Of a stretch of DNA of 64,000 bases, positions 1 through 11,344 are shown in pieces. Both the position numbers and the translations under genes were made by a program. The stretch covers positions 78,378,527 to 78,442,526 of the forward strand of contig CM055092.1 of NCBI GenBank assembly GCA_029204225.1, in the 5' to 3' direction. Numbering within the stretch: position 1 is the stretch's first letter; each line of letters starts with the position of its first letter. The notes under the pieces were generated by a model, which searched no databases, was not told where the DNA came from, and worked only from the letters and a program-made list of their open reading frames with translations. The stretch comes from Diphasiastrum complanatum. Its lineage: Eukaryota; Streptophyta; Lycopodiopsida; Lycopodiales; Lycopodiaceae.

Positions 1-79
1 GATTCTTATAATGTAACATTTTAAGCAAAGAATTGAAATCACAAGCTAAATGAACGAGATGGATTTGGCTCTAATACCA

Positions 80-602
80 TGATAAGGCGCCAAGAGTGTG
101 AATCGAAGAAAGATACTGAAAATATACTAAACTAAAAAACAAACGAAATTGCGCCAAGAGTGTGGATCGAAGAAAGATACTGAAAATATACTAAACTCAA
201 AAACTTATCTGATACAAATCATAGGAATGTAAATTCTTGCTGCAGATCCTTCACCGATGATAAAACTCTAAATTCTTAAACTTGAAAGCACCTGCTTGAA
301 TGAATGCAAGATATACTAGAGTCCTTCCTCTCTCAAGAGCTCAATTCATCATAAGAGTGGTAATGGAATCTTATAGCTGGAATCCACTAATGCGCACTTA
401 CACCAGATTATTATTAACTATCACATCTAGATATCTCTTAATACAGGACAACTGGATAGTTGTGATAAAATATCTTCTAGTGCTGTACAACTGGTAGTTG
501 GGATATTATAAAAGATCTTTGTAGTGCTATACAACTATTATAGTGGAAGACAACTGGATCATGTGATGTCATTTGTCATTATCATGGTGACCTCATCCCA
601 CA
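80..602 (-). mobile_element. Truncated LTR retrotransposon: 5' LTR with primer-binding site
   Basis: The stretch begins TGATAAGG and ends ATCCCACA, so it has TG..CA termini. Immediately left of it (67-79) the minus strand reads TGGTATTAGAGCC, close to the initiator-Met tRNA primer site used by plant copia elements. That places the 5' LTR here and the element body to the left, outside the window. The LTR contains two direct copies (from 87 and 151, period 64) of a segment beginning GCGCCAAGAGTGTG, and several GTACAACTGG-like motifs further right. The right boundary at 602 is inferred from the CA dinucleotide only; no target duplication can be tested because the other end is missing. Confidence 0.5.
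87..198. repeat. Two-copy 64-bp tandem repeat inside the LTR
   Basis: The segment starting GCGCCAAGAGTGTG at 87 recurs at 151 with one substitution and runs about 47 bp before the copies diverge. It looks like a small internal duplication of the LTR end. Confidence 0.75.
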
Positions 603-854
603 CTAATCGTTGTGTCTTCTATGGTGGTTTTTCTTTTGATATCATTGGGTTATCAGAAAATGATGTCGTGTCTCGGATCCGACTGAGGATATGTGCAACA
701 TTGTATGCCAAGAACATGCTCACCGGTAAAGTTAAAATGGTCAAACCACAAGGACCACCTTAACAATCTGGAATTTCCGATGGTTGTAATAGATTTGTCA
801 TCTAAAAACTCTTGAAGTTCTACTAATCACTTCTCAGAATAAACTCATTAGAAA

Positions 855-1265
855 TTAAGAAGAACCTAAGTGTTGTAATGGCCTTTTCGCTGCAAGGATC
901 TCCGGATGTGTTGATGGATATCTGTTTTGTGTCGGGGAAAACGATCCTGATGCAAATCTGCAAACCTGCATTGTGTTGTCAGGCTGTAATTCATATAATA
1001 CACCGCCCCATGCAAGAGTGCTTGCATCCGTGTATACGATCATTTGTCCTGTCAATGGAAGCTACAAGGGTGAAAGATGCGAGCAATATTGCTTGATAAT
1101 TCTTACGCATTTGTCATGTTCGGCTGTCCACTTAACAAAAACATTTTCTCGAAGGAAATGCCTTAAAGGCTGTACAATTGATGCTAAATGAGGAATACAC
1201 CAATTGATCCAATTTAAGCATCCTAAGAAACTTTGAAGATCATGGATAGTACGTTTAGAGAACAA
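855..1265 (-). mobile_element. Endogenous caulimovirid fossil: connection and RNase H part
   Basis: Minus-strand frames read a post-RT connection segment (motif LQSFLGCLNW) and then, in another frame, an RNase H start with YTDAS followed by WGG and a downstream ASGSFS..YPS..EILAAKR block. This pattern is typical of Caulimoviridae rather than of Ty3 elements. Frames are broken and the piece is short. It lies head to head with the RT part on the plus strand, so the original polymerase gene has been split and half of it inverted, with the join near 1215-1265. It is a non-functional fossil integrated in the host genome. Confidence 0.7.
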
Positions 1266-1925
1266 TTTCTCCAGTTTGCAAACGATGACCCTCTAGCATT
1301 CTGGAACAAACAACAAAACTTTGTACGGCTTCTCGAAGTTCCACATACTAATCCAACCAGGGCATCATATGCATATATGTCTCCTACGGACAAGAAGCTC
1401 TGTGAAACAGAAGTCAGTCAACTTCTACAGGTAGGTATAATCGAACCCAGCTCTAGCAATTGCGCTTGTGAAGCATTTTATGTTAACAAGCATTCAGAGC
1501 AGGCGCACGACAAGAAAAGATTAGTGGTCAAATACAAGCCATTAAATTAGTATCTGAAAGATGTCAAGTATCCCCTCCCTCTTCGAGATGATCTCGTCCA
1601 TAGAATCCAAGGTGCAATTATCTTTAGTGAATTTGATCTAAAGAGTGGTTTTGGGCAGTTTAAAATTCATCCAGAAGATCGTCACAAGACTGCAATTTCA
1701 GTCCCTCAAGGATAGTACCAATGGATAGTTATGCCCTTTGGATTGAAGATTGCTCCTGCAGAATTCCAGAAAAGAATTGAATACTTGCAGATTGCCATGA
1801 TTTCTTAATTGCCTACATCGATGACATTCTGATATTAAGTAAAACTTTCTCTCATCTGCAAAAGTTTTATGAATGTCTTGAATAAGCATGGATCATATAC
1901 AAGATTTTTACCGAATTAGGAACGC
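1242..1925 (+). mobile_element. Endogenous caulimovirid fossil: reverse transcriptase part
   Basis: The plus strand encodes a reverse transcriptase with caulimovirid signatures in order: an FW at the N-terminal side, AFYVNKHSEQ with the KRLVV.YKPLN block, FDLKSGF, VPQG followed by YQW..MPFG, and the active-site YIDDIL near 1815-1840. In-frame stops occur at about 1550 and 1713, and a frameshift precedes the YIDD block, so it is dead. The FYVN and YQW..MPFG motifs separate it from Ty3/gypsy. No movement protein, coat protein or viral intergenic region is seen nearby; this is a fragment, inverted relative to the adjoining RNase H part. Confidence 0.75.
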
Positions 1926-1929
1926 CCTG

Positions 1930-4900
1930 AGAAATTTGTTGTAGCATTATAAGCTTACGAATGATAAAATAACATAGTATAAAGGGTCCCATAGAGATAA
2001 ATCTATTGACAAAATTGGAGTTTAGAATCTTCTATGTTGGTTAGGTTGTGTGAATATGGTTATTAGCAAATATTTGTGTATTTAGGTGGCTAGTACCACC
2101 TTAATAATACTTTGAAACATTGTGTAATAGAAATTTCAATTGACAAGACTAAAATAATAAGTACTTTCACACCCCATATAATTGAAATATTCATTGCTCA
2201 TAGCACGTAATATGCTTCAATCAAGTTAATCATATAATTAGGCTAAAAAATAGTAATGAAATGTACTCGTGTTATTTGTAGTACTGATAGAGCCTTTCCC
2301 ACAATTAAGTTGTAGAATCCTAGAGAACGTAACCACAAACTGTCAACCCTTGACAATTGAATGTTTTCTTATCTTCACAATTAAGTGGTTTGCTGCATAG
2401 ATGAATCTTTCAAGAGATCTGTCCTCAACAATAAATTTCATGGCTTAAGGCTTGGAACACAAATCATCATTAGTGTCTTTATGACAAAGTCTTAAAATTA
2501 TGGGAGATAGATCATTCAATTTGTTACTTGACTTCAAGATGAACCAAGTAAAGCCAAATGCGGCCATATTAGAATTCAATCAATTTAGTTGTACTTAGTT
2601 CCTTCAGAGATAGATTCTTATACTACTATAAGAACTTAAATACCGATCGGATCGATAATTACTAAATAGGCTTATAAAATGCAAGACAAAGATTTGACAA
2701 GCGAGAAATTCAAGCACTATCAATGACAAAGCATATAGTAAGAATACAAAAACATGATAATGAATTCATCTCTTAAGATAGTACATATAGTTTGAGTCTA
2801 TGTAGTTAGATGCATCTGCATGTATCATTTTGGTTTTTAATCTAATCCAATGAAGACTTGACATGTGTCCATATCCAATAAGAGCTTGATGCCTATGAGA
2901 TTTACAACATTTGGTAGAGTTGTGAGTATTGTCAATACATTTTTTAGAATCGTTTAGAATTGCATCATTCTAAATATATCTTTAAGTATTTTATTTGATT
3001 GGTCAAGTGTATTCATTAGTTAATATGAATTGATTTGAGTTAATGTTGATATATTTGTCCATCAAAATTAGATTGACAATATATTTGCCTTGAATTTAAT
3101 GTTGTATAATTGATTTTTCAATTTATAATTGGTCTTATAAACTCCATATGAGTATGAAACTTAGAGTTCGATATAATAAAGTTGACTTGGGTGTTCTACT
3201 ATATTCTTTTGTATATTGTCTTTCTTCCTTCAATATTATTCTTGAATAGAATAAAATAATAAAATGTTGCTGAAATTGTTTTTGTTGATTTGGATCTATT
3301 GCATATGTCGTTTTAGTCTTCATCACGAATGAAGATTAAATAATACATTATTCAATATTGTTAATTGCTTTGTAGGTTGATTATCTTTTTTCAAGTCATT
3401 ACAATCTATCATTTGATAGACATCAAACAAACTATTCATAAATAAAGAAAAGAGACTCCAAAAATGAAAAGTGGCATTGCACTATAGAATATGGAAGAAA
3501 CATCACATAGTCTTTTGTATTCATGTATTAGTCACAGTACATGGATGTCAAGATGATATAAACTGATCAAATTTTGAATCATTTGCGCTTGCCATCCTTT
3601 GCCTATCGATGTTGACATGTAACATTGTAAAAAAGTGTGAAATCTACATCAAGTAAGATAATCTTTTAGATATATGGTCGAATATACTAAATAATTCAAA
3701 ATATGTTTTGTAACAATGTATTACATATCCCCCTCCTAAAATGTGTATCAACCTTGTAAACATACATTCAAGAATAGCAAAAAGAACTTCATAAAGTGCA
3801 ATTCAGCATTCAAACATAGATAGCTTGAAAATGTAATTTGCATTGTAAAGAGAAATAAATAGATACAATCATGTAGCAGCTTTCTCTTGTTGTTTTCGAC
3901 AAAGTTCTGCATCAGCTCTAATCTATTTATAAATTTTGTAAAGCTTTGATTCTATATAATGTCCAATAACTCGATTTCCAAATCGAACAAGTTTGATGTC
4001 AAGGAAAGTGCCATCAAATACTACTTATGCCACTTCAACATGATCTACATTGTGTCGTCGAGGCATAACACCCTTCAAAAAGTCTGTAGTTAACTCCAAA
4101 AATTTGCCAATATACAAATTTTGTATACATAAGAGAACTTTGGCGACGAAAATGTCCAAAATCGACACGCTATAGGTTTGAAGTTTCTTGTGCAGCTTGT
4201 CATTTCTGCATTTTCGTATTCTATATGCCATGTTTTGATAGAAAGTAGCATAACTCTATATATAATTTCTAGAATGTGGGATATAGCAAATTAATGTCAA
4301 TCAACAAGTTATTCTCCTCAAACTTGTCAAAATTCGACACAACTATAGGTTGAAAAAGTTTAAATTCGGAACGCTTTTGAAAATAGTCTTGCTGTACTAA
4401 ATTAAAATTATAAAAATCTATTTTTTTATGTCACAAATAATCCAATGCATACAATATTGTACACCTTGTGTAAAGTTCCGAATTGCCATAAGGTACAGCT
4501 ATAAATCTTCCTTGCAAAATTGCCCAAGCTAAACAATCATTTTGTCGAATTGTTAGCTGATCCCATAAAGGCATAAACTTTGTTCTGTCCAAGAGCTTGA
4601 TCCCAGTTGTGCCATATATATCCCATTAATCTCGGTAACATGCAATAATCCACAAGCCATTGCATCTCAACGTTAAATGACATGGGAATCCATAGTTGAC
4701 TTTTCTAAATAAAAAGCATGCAAGACTTCAAATTGTCTTTAAAATTGAAATCCTATAGTTGCAATTCCAAAAATAATACCATATTGTGAAGAATAAAAAG
4801 CTATCCAACTTGTCTATAGGGGTTGATGAGGAAAATCATCTTACTTGTGCATTTACAAGTTGTAAATATCATTCTCTAGCATGTACAAACTCGAGCTACA

Positions 4901-5010
4901 TGACATGCACAATGTCTAGATGGCCATATTTTATATATATTCACTTTGTTCCGTTGTATATATCAAAGGTATGTGAATTGAGCACATGACCTTGTAGATT
5001 AGGGCGAGTT
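1930..5010. other. AT-rich stretch without recognisable genes
   Basis: No open frame longer than about 70 codons and no recognisable protein motif was found. A minus-strand frame at 4025-4231, continued by broken frames to about 3880, reads as if once coding (IRADAELCRKQQEKAA near the end), but I do not recognise it. Imperfect CATGCATG-type words become frequent from 4.8 kb. Confidence 0.4.
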
Positions 5011-5013
5011 TGA

Positions 5014-5218
5014 GTTAGGTAGATCTAGATTTGCTGACATGCATAAAAGTAGATAACATGCAAAGTCAGTTAGAGTGCATGCATGCAACATGCAAGCCAG
5101 TATACATGTTCTACACATGTCCAATTCATCTAGGGAAGTCACATGCAAGGCATGCAAATACAATATTGGACACATGCATGTAGTTTTGTAGGCTCATAGT
5201 TGAGAATTTGACATTTGG
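5014..5218 (+). repeat. Left direct repeat flanking copia remnant (~205 bp)
   Basis: This block starts at TTAGGTAGATCTAGATTTG and is rich in ACATGCA words. It is nearly identical to 6560-6785. The two copies bracket a decayed copia coding region, so they are probably LTR-derived, but this copy lacks the TATA-containing part that follows the right copy. Confidence 0.7.
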
Positions 5219-6303
5219 TTGTTTCTCTAGAACCTTTTCAAGAACTTCAAGAATCAATATACACTGTTGTTGGTGATGCATGTTCAATTGAAGGAGTTAA
5301 AATTTGTTCCTTGAATCTTGCATCTTCTATGAGTTTATCACTTTCCAATGTACTTTGTGTTCCTAATCTCACAAAGAATGTGATTAGAAAGTTATTTGAT
5401 GATGGTTTTGAAGTGGAATTCAATGTCAATAATTGTTTCATAAAGAAAGGTGATGAGATCCTTGCAAGTGGATCTAGATATAGAGGCATTTTCAAGTTAG
5501 ATGTGCATGAAAATACAAGTGTGATGTTGCATTGATGACTTCTATTTCCGAGGAGGAGGTATGGCATAGGAAGTTGCATGTTTCCAATTTCAGATCTATG
5601 TCTTCAATAGTCAAGGAGATCAAGCCAAGAGTGGCTTATTCTATGGCAAAATCACATGTGGATCCATATTCGATGTCTTCTACCAAGACAAAACATCCTA
5701 TGGAGTTGGAACATTCGGATGTTCATCTTTCTTTATCAGTAAGCAAGGGAGGTGTTTCTTGCTTTGCATGTACTATTGATGGTTCCACAAGTTACATTTG
5801 GCTATGTCTTGTCTCTTCAAGTTTTATGGTGCATGTGATTTTCCATCATGCAAAACTGTATGGAGTTATGGAGCTATTGGAAGGAGTGCACTATATGGAG
5901 TCTTGTTCAACTATAAGCCTAAGGTTGTGTACCTTAGTGTTCTTGAAGGTTATTGCTTTGCGTGTGATTTCTTGGAAGGAAAGAAGGATGAAGATCCAAG
6001 TCTATGGATCATGGTTGGATGCTTATCCACCAAGGAAGGCTACATAGCCTTTACACTCTCTATCTCGAAGGTTTTTGAGCATGGAGATTTTCTTGATTTT
6101 GAAGATCTATTTTCTATTTTCGAAGGGGTCGAGAGCACATTATCTTATGATGCATCACAAGTCATTGCTATAGTGAGTAATCAAGTTGTGATGGGGTCGA
6201 GGTTTGATGAGGAGTATCCTCAACATGCATGTCCAAAGAGATCTTCATCATTGAGCAAGGCCAATCCTTGTTGTTCTTATTTCATGAAAAAGAAAGGATA
6301 AGT
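5215..6303 (+). pseudogene. Decayed Ty1/copia pol remnant (protease tail, pre-integrase)
   Basis: The first frame (5215-5535) has the copia pattern LSNVLCVPNL..N, then the V.F..N.CFIKKG block found between protease and the pre-integrase domain. The next frame (5532 onward) opens with EEEVWHRKLHVSNF, the degenerate W-H-R-x-L-x-H zinc-site start. The frames that follow to 6600 are long and open but show no integrase core that I can recognise; they may belong to a divergent or rearranged internal region. Frame changes show it is non-functional. Confidence 0.55.
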
Positions 6304-6559
6304 GAAGGTGGTATTCATTCCATTCTACTCACCTTTGATTATCTTTCTTTGATGGATGATGTATCTTGCTTATTTGAGATTTGCTTATCTCAAAAATCAA
6401 GTAAGACTATTCTAGTTTTGAATGAAGTCTTTAGTTTGAAATTAATTCTTGTCATTGGTGACTTGATTATGTTTCCAAAACATCTAGAAGGCAAGATATT
6501 ATATCATCACTTGTATTCTCTTAAATTGAGTAAGAGCAAGTATGAGTTTAGTACTCATA

Positions 6560-6785
6560 GTTTAGGTAGATCTAGATTTGTTGACATGCATAAAAGTAGA
6601 TGACATGCAAAGTCAGTTAGAGTGCATTCATGCAACATGCAATCAGTGCATGCAACATGCAAGTCAGTATACATGTTCTACACATGTCCAATTCATCTAG
6701 GGAAGTCACATGCAAGGCATGCAAATACAGTATTGGACACATGCATGTAGTTTTGTAGGCTCATAGTTGAGAATCTGACATTTGG
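6560..6785 (+). repeat. Right direct repeat flanking copia remnant
   Basis: Near-identical to 5014-5218, with a ~20 bp internal expansion of GCATGCAACATGCA-type sequence. It continues into a region with a TATA-like run (CTATATATGTACATATG near 6915), suggesting that the complete 3' LTR extends to about 7.1 kb. Confidence 0.65.
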
Positions 6786-7780
6786 ACAAAGTAGGTAGAA
6801 GTTAGGTACAATTTCAGCATGCAAGCTGTTAGGTGTCAATATGGCAGTAGTTTAAACTTGATTAGGTGTAGGAAATGCATTGAATGCAAGTAGTGCCACG
6901 AATTTTTGCTCTCCTATATATGTACATATGATTCTCATTCATATCAAATGATGAATCAAGCATTGGTAATGTCACAATGTCAAAATTGGATCTCATTCTA
7001 TTTTGCTTATTTTTGGTATTCTCTCTCTAACTCGGATTTTGTGTCTTCTTCATAGATGATCAAGCTTGTGTACTTTCCCTATTTGTGAGGAATTAGTGTT
7101 GCTTTGATCTGTAGCATTCTAGATTATGCTCTAGCCTCAGATTTGTTGGTACATTGCAGGATTGCTCTACAGGTGATCTGTGTGCCACCATAAAGCATGG
7201 TAAAGATCATTCACACATTTGTTGTGGTTCCCCACACATGTGAAGTTGTTGGATTCACACATATGAGACATTCACAAGTGTCTAACCCAAGGTACTTGGT
7301 TTGAAAGTGTTTGGATGCAAGGCCTTTGTGCATATATCTAATGAGTTGAGAAAGCGGTCGGATGTTGTTGAAAATTGAACGAGATGATGGAGTGGATTGT
7401 TATCACGTCCTTCAATCATGGTTAACTGATGAAACCAACATTGGTTGCCATTTCTTAATTTATTTGTGCAAGTACTTTGATATTACATGCTTTATAAGGT
7501 GTAAATAACATAGCTAACGCTTGGCATAAAATTTTGCCACCATATAGCGTAAACATAGGATTCACAATAAATTTCATAGCAATGATTTTCATGAGGGTCC
7601 TTTATGTTGCATTTATTGGGTTTCTTAGGGTGTAGCGAATCCTTTTTGAAAGCACCATTGCATTTTTGCAGAACATCAAAATTATTCCTAAAGGCAACTC
7701 TTGCATTCTTCAAGGCGAATATTAATCTCTTAAGACGATGAACCCATTTACGGATTTGTCTTGCTGATGGTTGTTTTCTT
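6786..7780. other. Probable LTR remainder and non-coding DNA
   Basis: No supported gene. 6786-7050 probably continues the right LTR of the copia remnant: a TATA-like run near 6915 is followed by pyrimidine-rich sequence. The rest is featureless. Confidence 0.35.
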
Positions 7781-7781
7781 G

Positions 7782-8170
7782 CTATAAGTTGTATGTTTGT
7801 AACTTATGTTTTGGAAAAGAATGAAAGAAAAAAGCCTACAGCTACCATTGCCAATGATGGAAGCTGTGCCCCCCTCCCTTTTCTTTTTTTTACTATAAGC
7901 TATATGTTTGCATCCTATTTTTTAAAAAAGGAGGAAAAAAAATAGTTTGTAGCTACCATCACTAGCAATGGTATTTGTGGGTTTGTAACCATTTGTAAAA
8001 ATTACTATAAGTTGATGTTTGTAGCTTATGCTTTGAAAAGAAGGTAAAAAAACATCTTACAACTAATGTCACTAGCGTTGGTAGTTGTGGGGTACTTTTT
8101 TATTCATTGTGCTTTTGTGATAACCTCTAGTTGTATGTTTGTAGCTTATTTTCCAAGAAAAAAAAACATA
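7782..8170. repeat. Four-copy ~112-bp tandem repeat with internal hairpin
   Basis: Four degenerate units start at about 7782, 7893, 8005 and 8121, each opening with CTATAAGTTGTATGTTTGTA or close to it. An A-rich tract follows, then in the first three an imperfect palindrome of the form CTACCAT..CTAG..ATGGTAG and a GTGGG/C-rich end. The array ends about 430 bp upstream of the coiled-coil ATG. It could be a minisatellite, or tandem copies of a small hairpin element. Confidence 0.7.
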
Positions 8171-8597
8171 CCTTTTAGTCTTTCTCCTTAGACGTCACTT
8201 TTGGAACAAAAAGCTTGGCAAATGCAATTTCGCAAACCAAAACTACTCAACCAATCAATCAAAAAACATGGAAACAATGTAACTCAAACATAGCACATGG
8301 AAAAAGGAGACAATTGTATGTTTTTGAACTACAAGGGAAAAGAATGTGTCAAGGAAATGTAAGAGGAGACACATGAGACAAGAAGTATCTTTTAGGGTGA
8401 AATACAAGGCAACCCAAGAGCCTGGGATCAGGGGCAGGGGCCTGGTCTCAAAGTTTTGGTATGAAACGATGTGGCTAAGCCTGGTTTTGAAGCACATACT
8501 TTTTTGAATTGATGCGTGAGCTTTAAGCTAACGCAATTAAATTGATTGGATTATTGTGACAAGGTAGAATGGTTGATCTGCTTCTAGGTAGATCGGG

Positions 8598-9767
8598 ATG
8601 GAGAGCCACGCAGATAATGAGACAGCATTGAGTGATTTTAAAGAGGACAAGCTTGAACCTGCACCAGTTTTATTGTCTGTGTCAGGCAGCTCTGACAATG
8701 AATGTGCAGAGAGGTTGAAAGCCGCATTGGCTGAGCTTGATTCTGAAAAGCAGGCTTGTAAAGAAGCTGAGAAAGCTAAAGCAGAGCTAGAATCGTGGCT
8801 TGCGCGCCTAAATTTAGTTTATCAACAAGCTATCAGGCACAAGGATGAAGCTCTGAGGCTGAAGGACGTTGTCACTCGTCAGCTTGCGGATGCAGTGGAT
8901 GCACGGGATGATGCACTCAAACAGAGGGATGAGATGCAATTGCAAAGAGATGAAATCATGCGGCAAAAAGAGGAGGCTCTTAAAATTCGAGATACGGCGA
9001 AGGCAGAAAGTGAGGCAGCCGCTCGCTTACTCGTTACTGGATCGGATAACATTACCTCCATGGCGAGTGGGATTATGGCTTTCTCCGCAGGTCTTCCTAG
9101 AACCACAAACTACACAGGACTAGCCGCCATTGCTTACGGATTCGCCAAAAGGGTAGAGGAGGTTGTGGGTGAGGTATTAAGGCAGCGTGAATCTGCACTT
9201 AAGGGGAGAAATGACATGCACAGCCAGATAGAGCAGCACAATATTCAAACAGCCATTGAAGTGTCGGAGCTGAAAGCTTCTATTTCCAATCTCAAAGAGG
9301 AAATGCGTAAAAAGGGCGATGAATGTGAGCGCTGGCAAAAGCTAGCGGCTGAGAAAGATAGCCAAAATTTACAGATAGACCAGTCTATGTTGAAGAAGTC
9401 CAATGTGACCACCAAAGATGCTGATTTGTCCACAAAGAGAATGGTTGATGCTGAAAGCAGGGCGAAACTGCTAGAACTCGAGCTGCAAAAGCATAATGAG
9501 ATGTTTGTGAAGCAGTTTCAGATGCTTTTCAGAACCTCCGAAAGCCTTCCTCAACTTTCTCAGGTGATGCAAAACCTACAAGATACTTTTTCAATGCCAT
9601 CATTGCAAGCACACGAAACTGAGAAAATGCATGAAGCTTGTCTAAGAGCTTGGCGGTCCATCTCTGATCTTGCTGCAGCACTAACGATATCTTGGCAAGA
9701 GACTGAAGAAACGAGGCAGAAAGAAAGGAAAGAGTTAGAGCGAAAACATGGAAAGACTAGCAGTTAA
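8598..9767 (+). CDS. Coiled-coil protein, exon 1 (389 codons, open)
   Basis: The ATG sits in TCGGGATGG just after a good 3' splice site (CTTCTAG at about 8582-8588), so a 5'-UTR intron is likely; both features are conserved in the copy at 23587. Residues 1-35 are acidic; 36-135 form a Lys/Glu/Arg-rich coil; a conserved non-coil segment (GIMAFSAGLPR..YTGLAAIAYGF, roughly residues 155-190) follows; residues 190-300 are a second coil; the rest holds a hydrophobic patch and a third coil. The frame ends ERKHGKTSS-stop. In the alternative frame from about 9746 coil-like sequence goes on (MERLAVKEREVTAF), so a one-base frameshift near 9741-9750 is suspected. In plant relatives this first exon is followed by short exons for the C-terminal coil, as here. 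No enzyme motif; a scaffold or tether role is inferred only from family resemblance. Confidence 0.75.
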   Translation: MESHADNETALSDFKEDKLEPAPVLLSVSGSSDNECAERLKAALAELDSEKQACKEAEKAKAELESWLARLNLVYQQAIRHKDEALRLKDVVTRQLADAVDARDDALKQRDEMQLQRDEIMRQKEEALKIRDTAKAESEAAARLLVTGSDNITSMASGIMAFSAGLPRTTNYTGLAAIAYGFAKRVEEVVGEVLRQRESALKGRNDMHSQIEQHNIQTAIEVSELKASISNLKEEMRKKGDECERWQKLAAEKDSQNLQIDQSMLKKSNVTTKDADLSTKRMVDAESRAKLLELELQKHNEMFVKQFQMLFRTSESLPQLSQVMQNLQDTFSMPSLQAHETEKMHEACLRAWRSISDLAAALTISWQETEETRQKERKELERKHGKTSS

Positions 9768-10104
9768 AGAGAGAGAAGTTACTGCTTTTCATTTTTCATG
9801 TAAAGATGAGGCATGCCATAGAAGTTTATTTTCTTCATCAGTGAGACTGTAAAGTAGTTGTTGTTCACGTTCAAATTCAACAAGTAGATTGTTCATATTC
9901 AAGGTGGTGACAAAGAGTTGTGCAGGGGTTTATTTGTAACTAGAGTTTGAAGTGGTGTCAGTTTAGAGCATTTATGCTCACAAATATATTTGAATGTGGA
10001 CCATTTATCAATTTCCGTATTTCACATTATGTTCACAAAGTAACTGTTGGTTTATGTTCAGATTGTGGAAGTCTTTGATGTGTTATACCGTTATGTCCTT
10101 GCAG

Positions 10105-10181
10105 GCATTGGCTTTAGATATTGAGGTGAATGATCTCAGACAGAAAGTCTTGGAGCTTGAAAAGTCCTTGGCCGAAACAAG
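10105..10181 (+). CDS. Coiled-coil protein, exon 2 (block 1)
   Basis: A 77-nt exon between CCTTGCAG and GGTTAGT encodes ALDIEVNDLRQKVLELEKSL followed by AETR, a clean heptad coil. It ends in phase 2, matching exon 3. Three further copies occur at 23865, 25463 and 35691. Confidence 0.75.
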
Positions 10182-10823
10182 GTTAGTATGGGGAAAGTAT
10201 TTGATAATCTTATAGTGCGAATATTGTTCTTGACCTAATTTTGAACACCGAACAGGTTTGACCAAATTGGATTGTCAAATTTTCACCAAGACCAAATAAA
10301 GGTCCACTTTAGAAAATTTCATTGTTCTTGGCCTTCTAAGCCTAGTTACAATGAATCTCGATCCAAATGGTTCAGAACCTTTTTGAATCCTTTCGATTTG
10401 ATGTAGATTTGAAACTTGTTTGGATAAGTTTTCAATCTTAGCATTCAATGCATTTTTTGCAAGCTAGGGAAAGTGTGAGAGGTAATGTTCCTAGTGTGGG
10501 AAATTGTTCTAAAGAACATCATCTTTGCTATGTTCTACATGAATTGTATGCTTTTGGTACTTTGCTAGATTCAATTTCTCCTAATTTTTTTCAAATTCGA
10601 AGATTCCTGGGAAAATTTGATTTGAAACTAGTTGTCCTATATTTCTAAGTATGCCAACTTTGAATCATAATTCTTTGCTGCTTTCTAATCTGAATACCTA
10701 TCGTGAAGTGAAGAATTCTGCAGACCCAGTTAATAGTGATTGGTCGTCTAATAGAATTTAAAATAAATTTGCATCCTAGTCTTAGCTGTACTTGATATCT
10801 TGGTCTGGTGGGCTTGTGTGCAG

Positions 10824-10914
10824 ATCAGAAGCTTATAAGCTGAGGCTCTTATCAAATACTCAAGCCAAAGATTTGTCTGAGAAAGCTGCATCAGTTGAAG
10901 AACTTGAACAAAAA
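10824..10914 (+). CDS. Coiled-coil protein, exon 3 (block 1)
   Basis: A 91-nt exon between GTGTGCAG and GTAAGG encodes R-SEAYKLRLLSNTQAKDLSE..., a continuation of the coil ending in EELEQK at phase 0. Copies at 24529 and 26580 have identical length and splice sites. Confidence 0.75.
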
Positions 10915-11100
10915 GTAAGGCATACTGACATGCAATGTATTCTGTCAACCCTAACTTCTAGAGACAAACGCTTATGTGCGGTGCTGATGGATAAACATCT
11001 TTACCAGATGATGAAATGTTTAGATAAGGAAAATTTTGCAAGTTAGTAGTTGTGTGACCACCTGTTCTTTTATTTGTTTAAATTGAGATTCTCTCAACAC

Positions 11101-11203
11101 AAATATCAGCACTTCAAGAAGTAGTCAGATGGAAAGATGCTGCAAGAGATGAAGCTAGTGCTAGTATTGCTATTTTGCAGGAAGTTAAAAGTGCAATGAA
11201 GAG
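11101..11203 (+). pseudogene. Coiled-coil protein, exon 4 copy 1 (acceptor lost)
   Basis: This segment encodes the block ISALQEVVRWKDAARDEA. It is preceded by CAACAC where the second and third copies have CAACAG, so the 3' splice site is mutated. It is 103 nt against 104 in copy 2, which also shifts the frame before the GTATCAC donor. It is probably not usable as an exon. Confidence 0.6.
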
Positions 11204-11344
11204 GTATCACTGAATCAATGTTAATATATAAAATACAACTCCTTTCAAGTGACGAGCTTGAAATCTAGAAAACACTATTTCTAGCTAGAACTGAGCTACT
11301 ATAATGACCTTAACCCACTGCTAGAAGGCTAATCGCATTGGTCA

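Noticed and set aside
4025-4231. Minus-strand frame that looks weakly protein-like
   Set aside because: Too short, broken, and not recognised; kept only as a remark in the gap entry.
8869-9433. Alternative frames on both strands within coiled-coil exon 1
   Set aside because: Shadows created by the Lys/Glu-rich repeats of the real frame.
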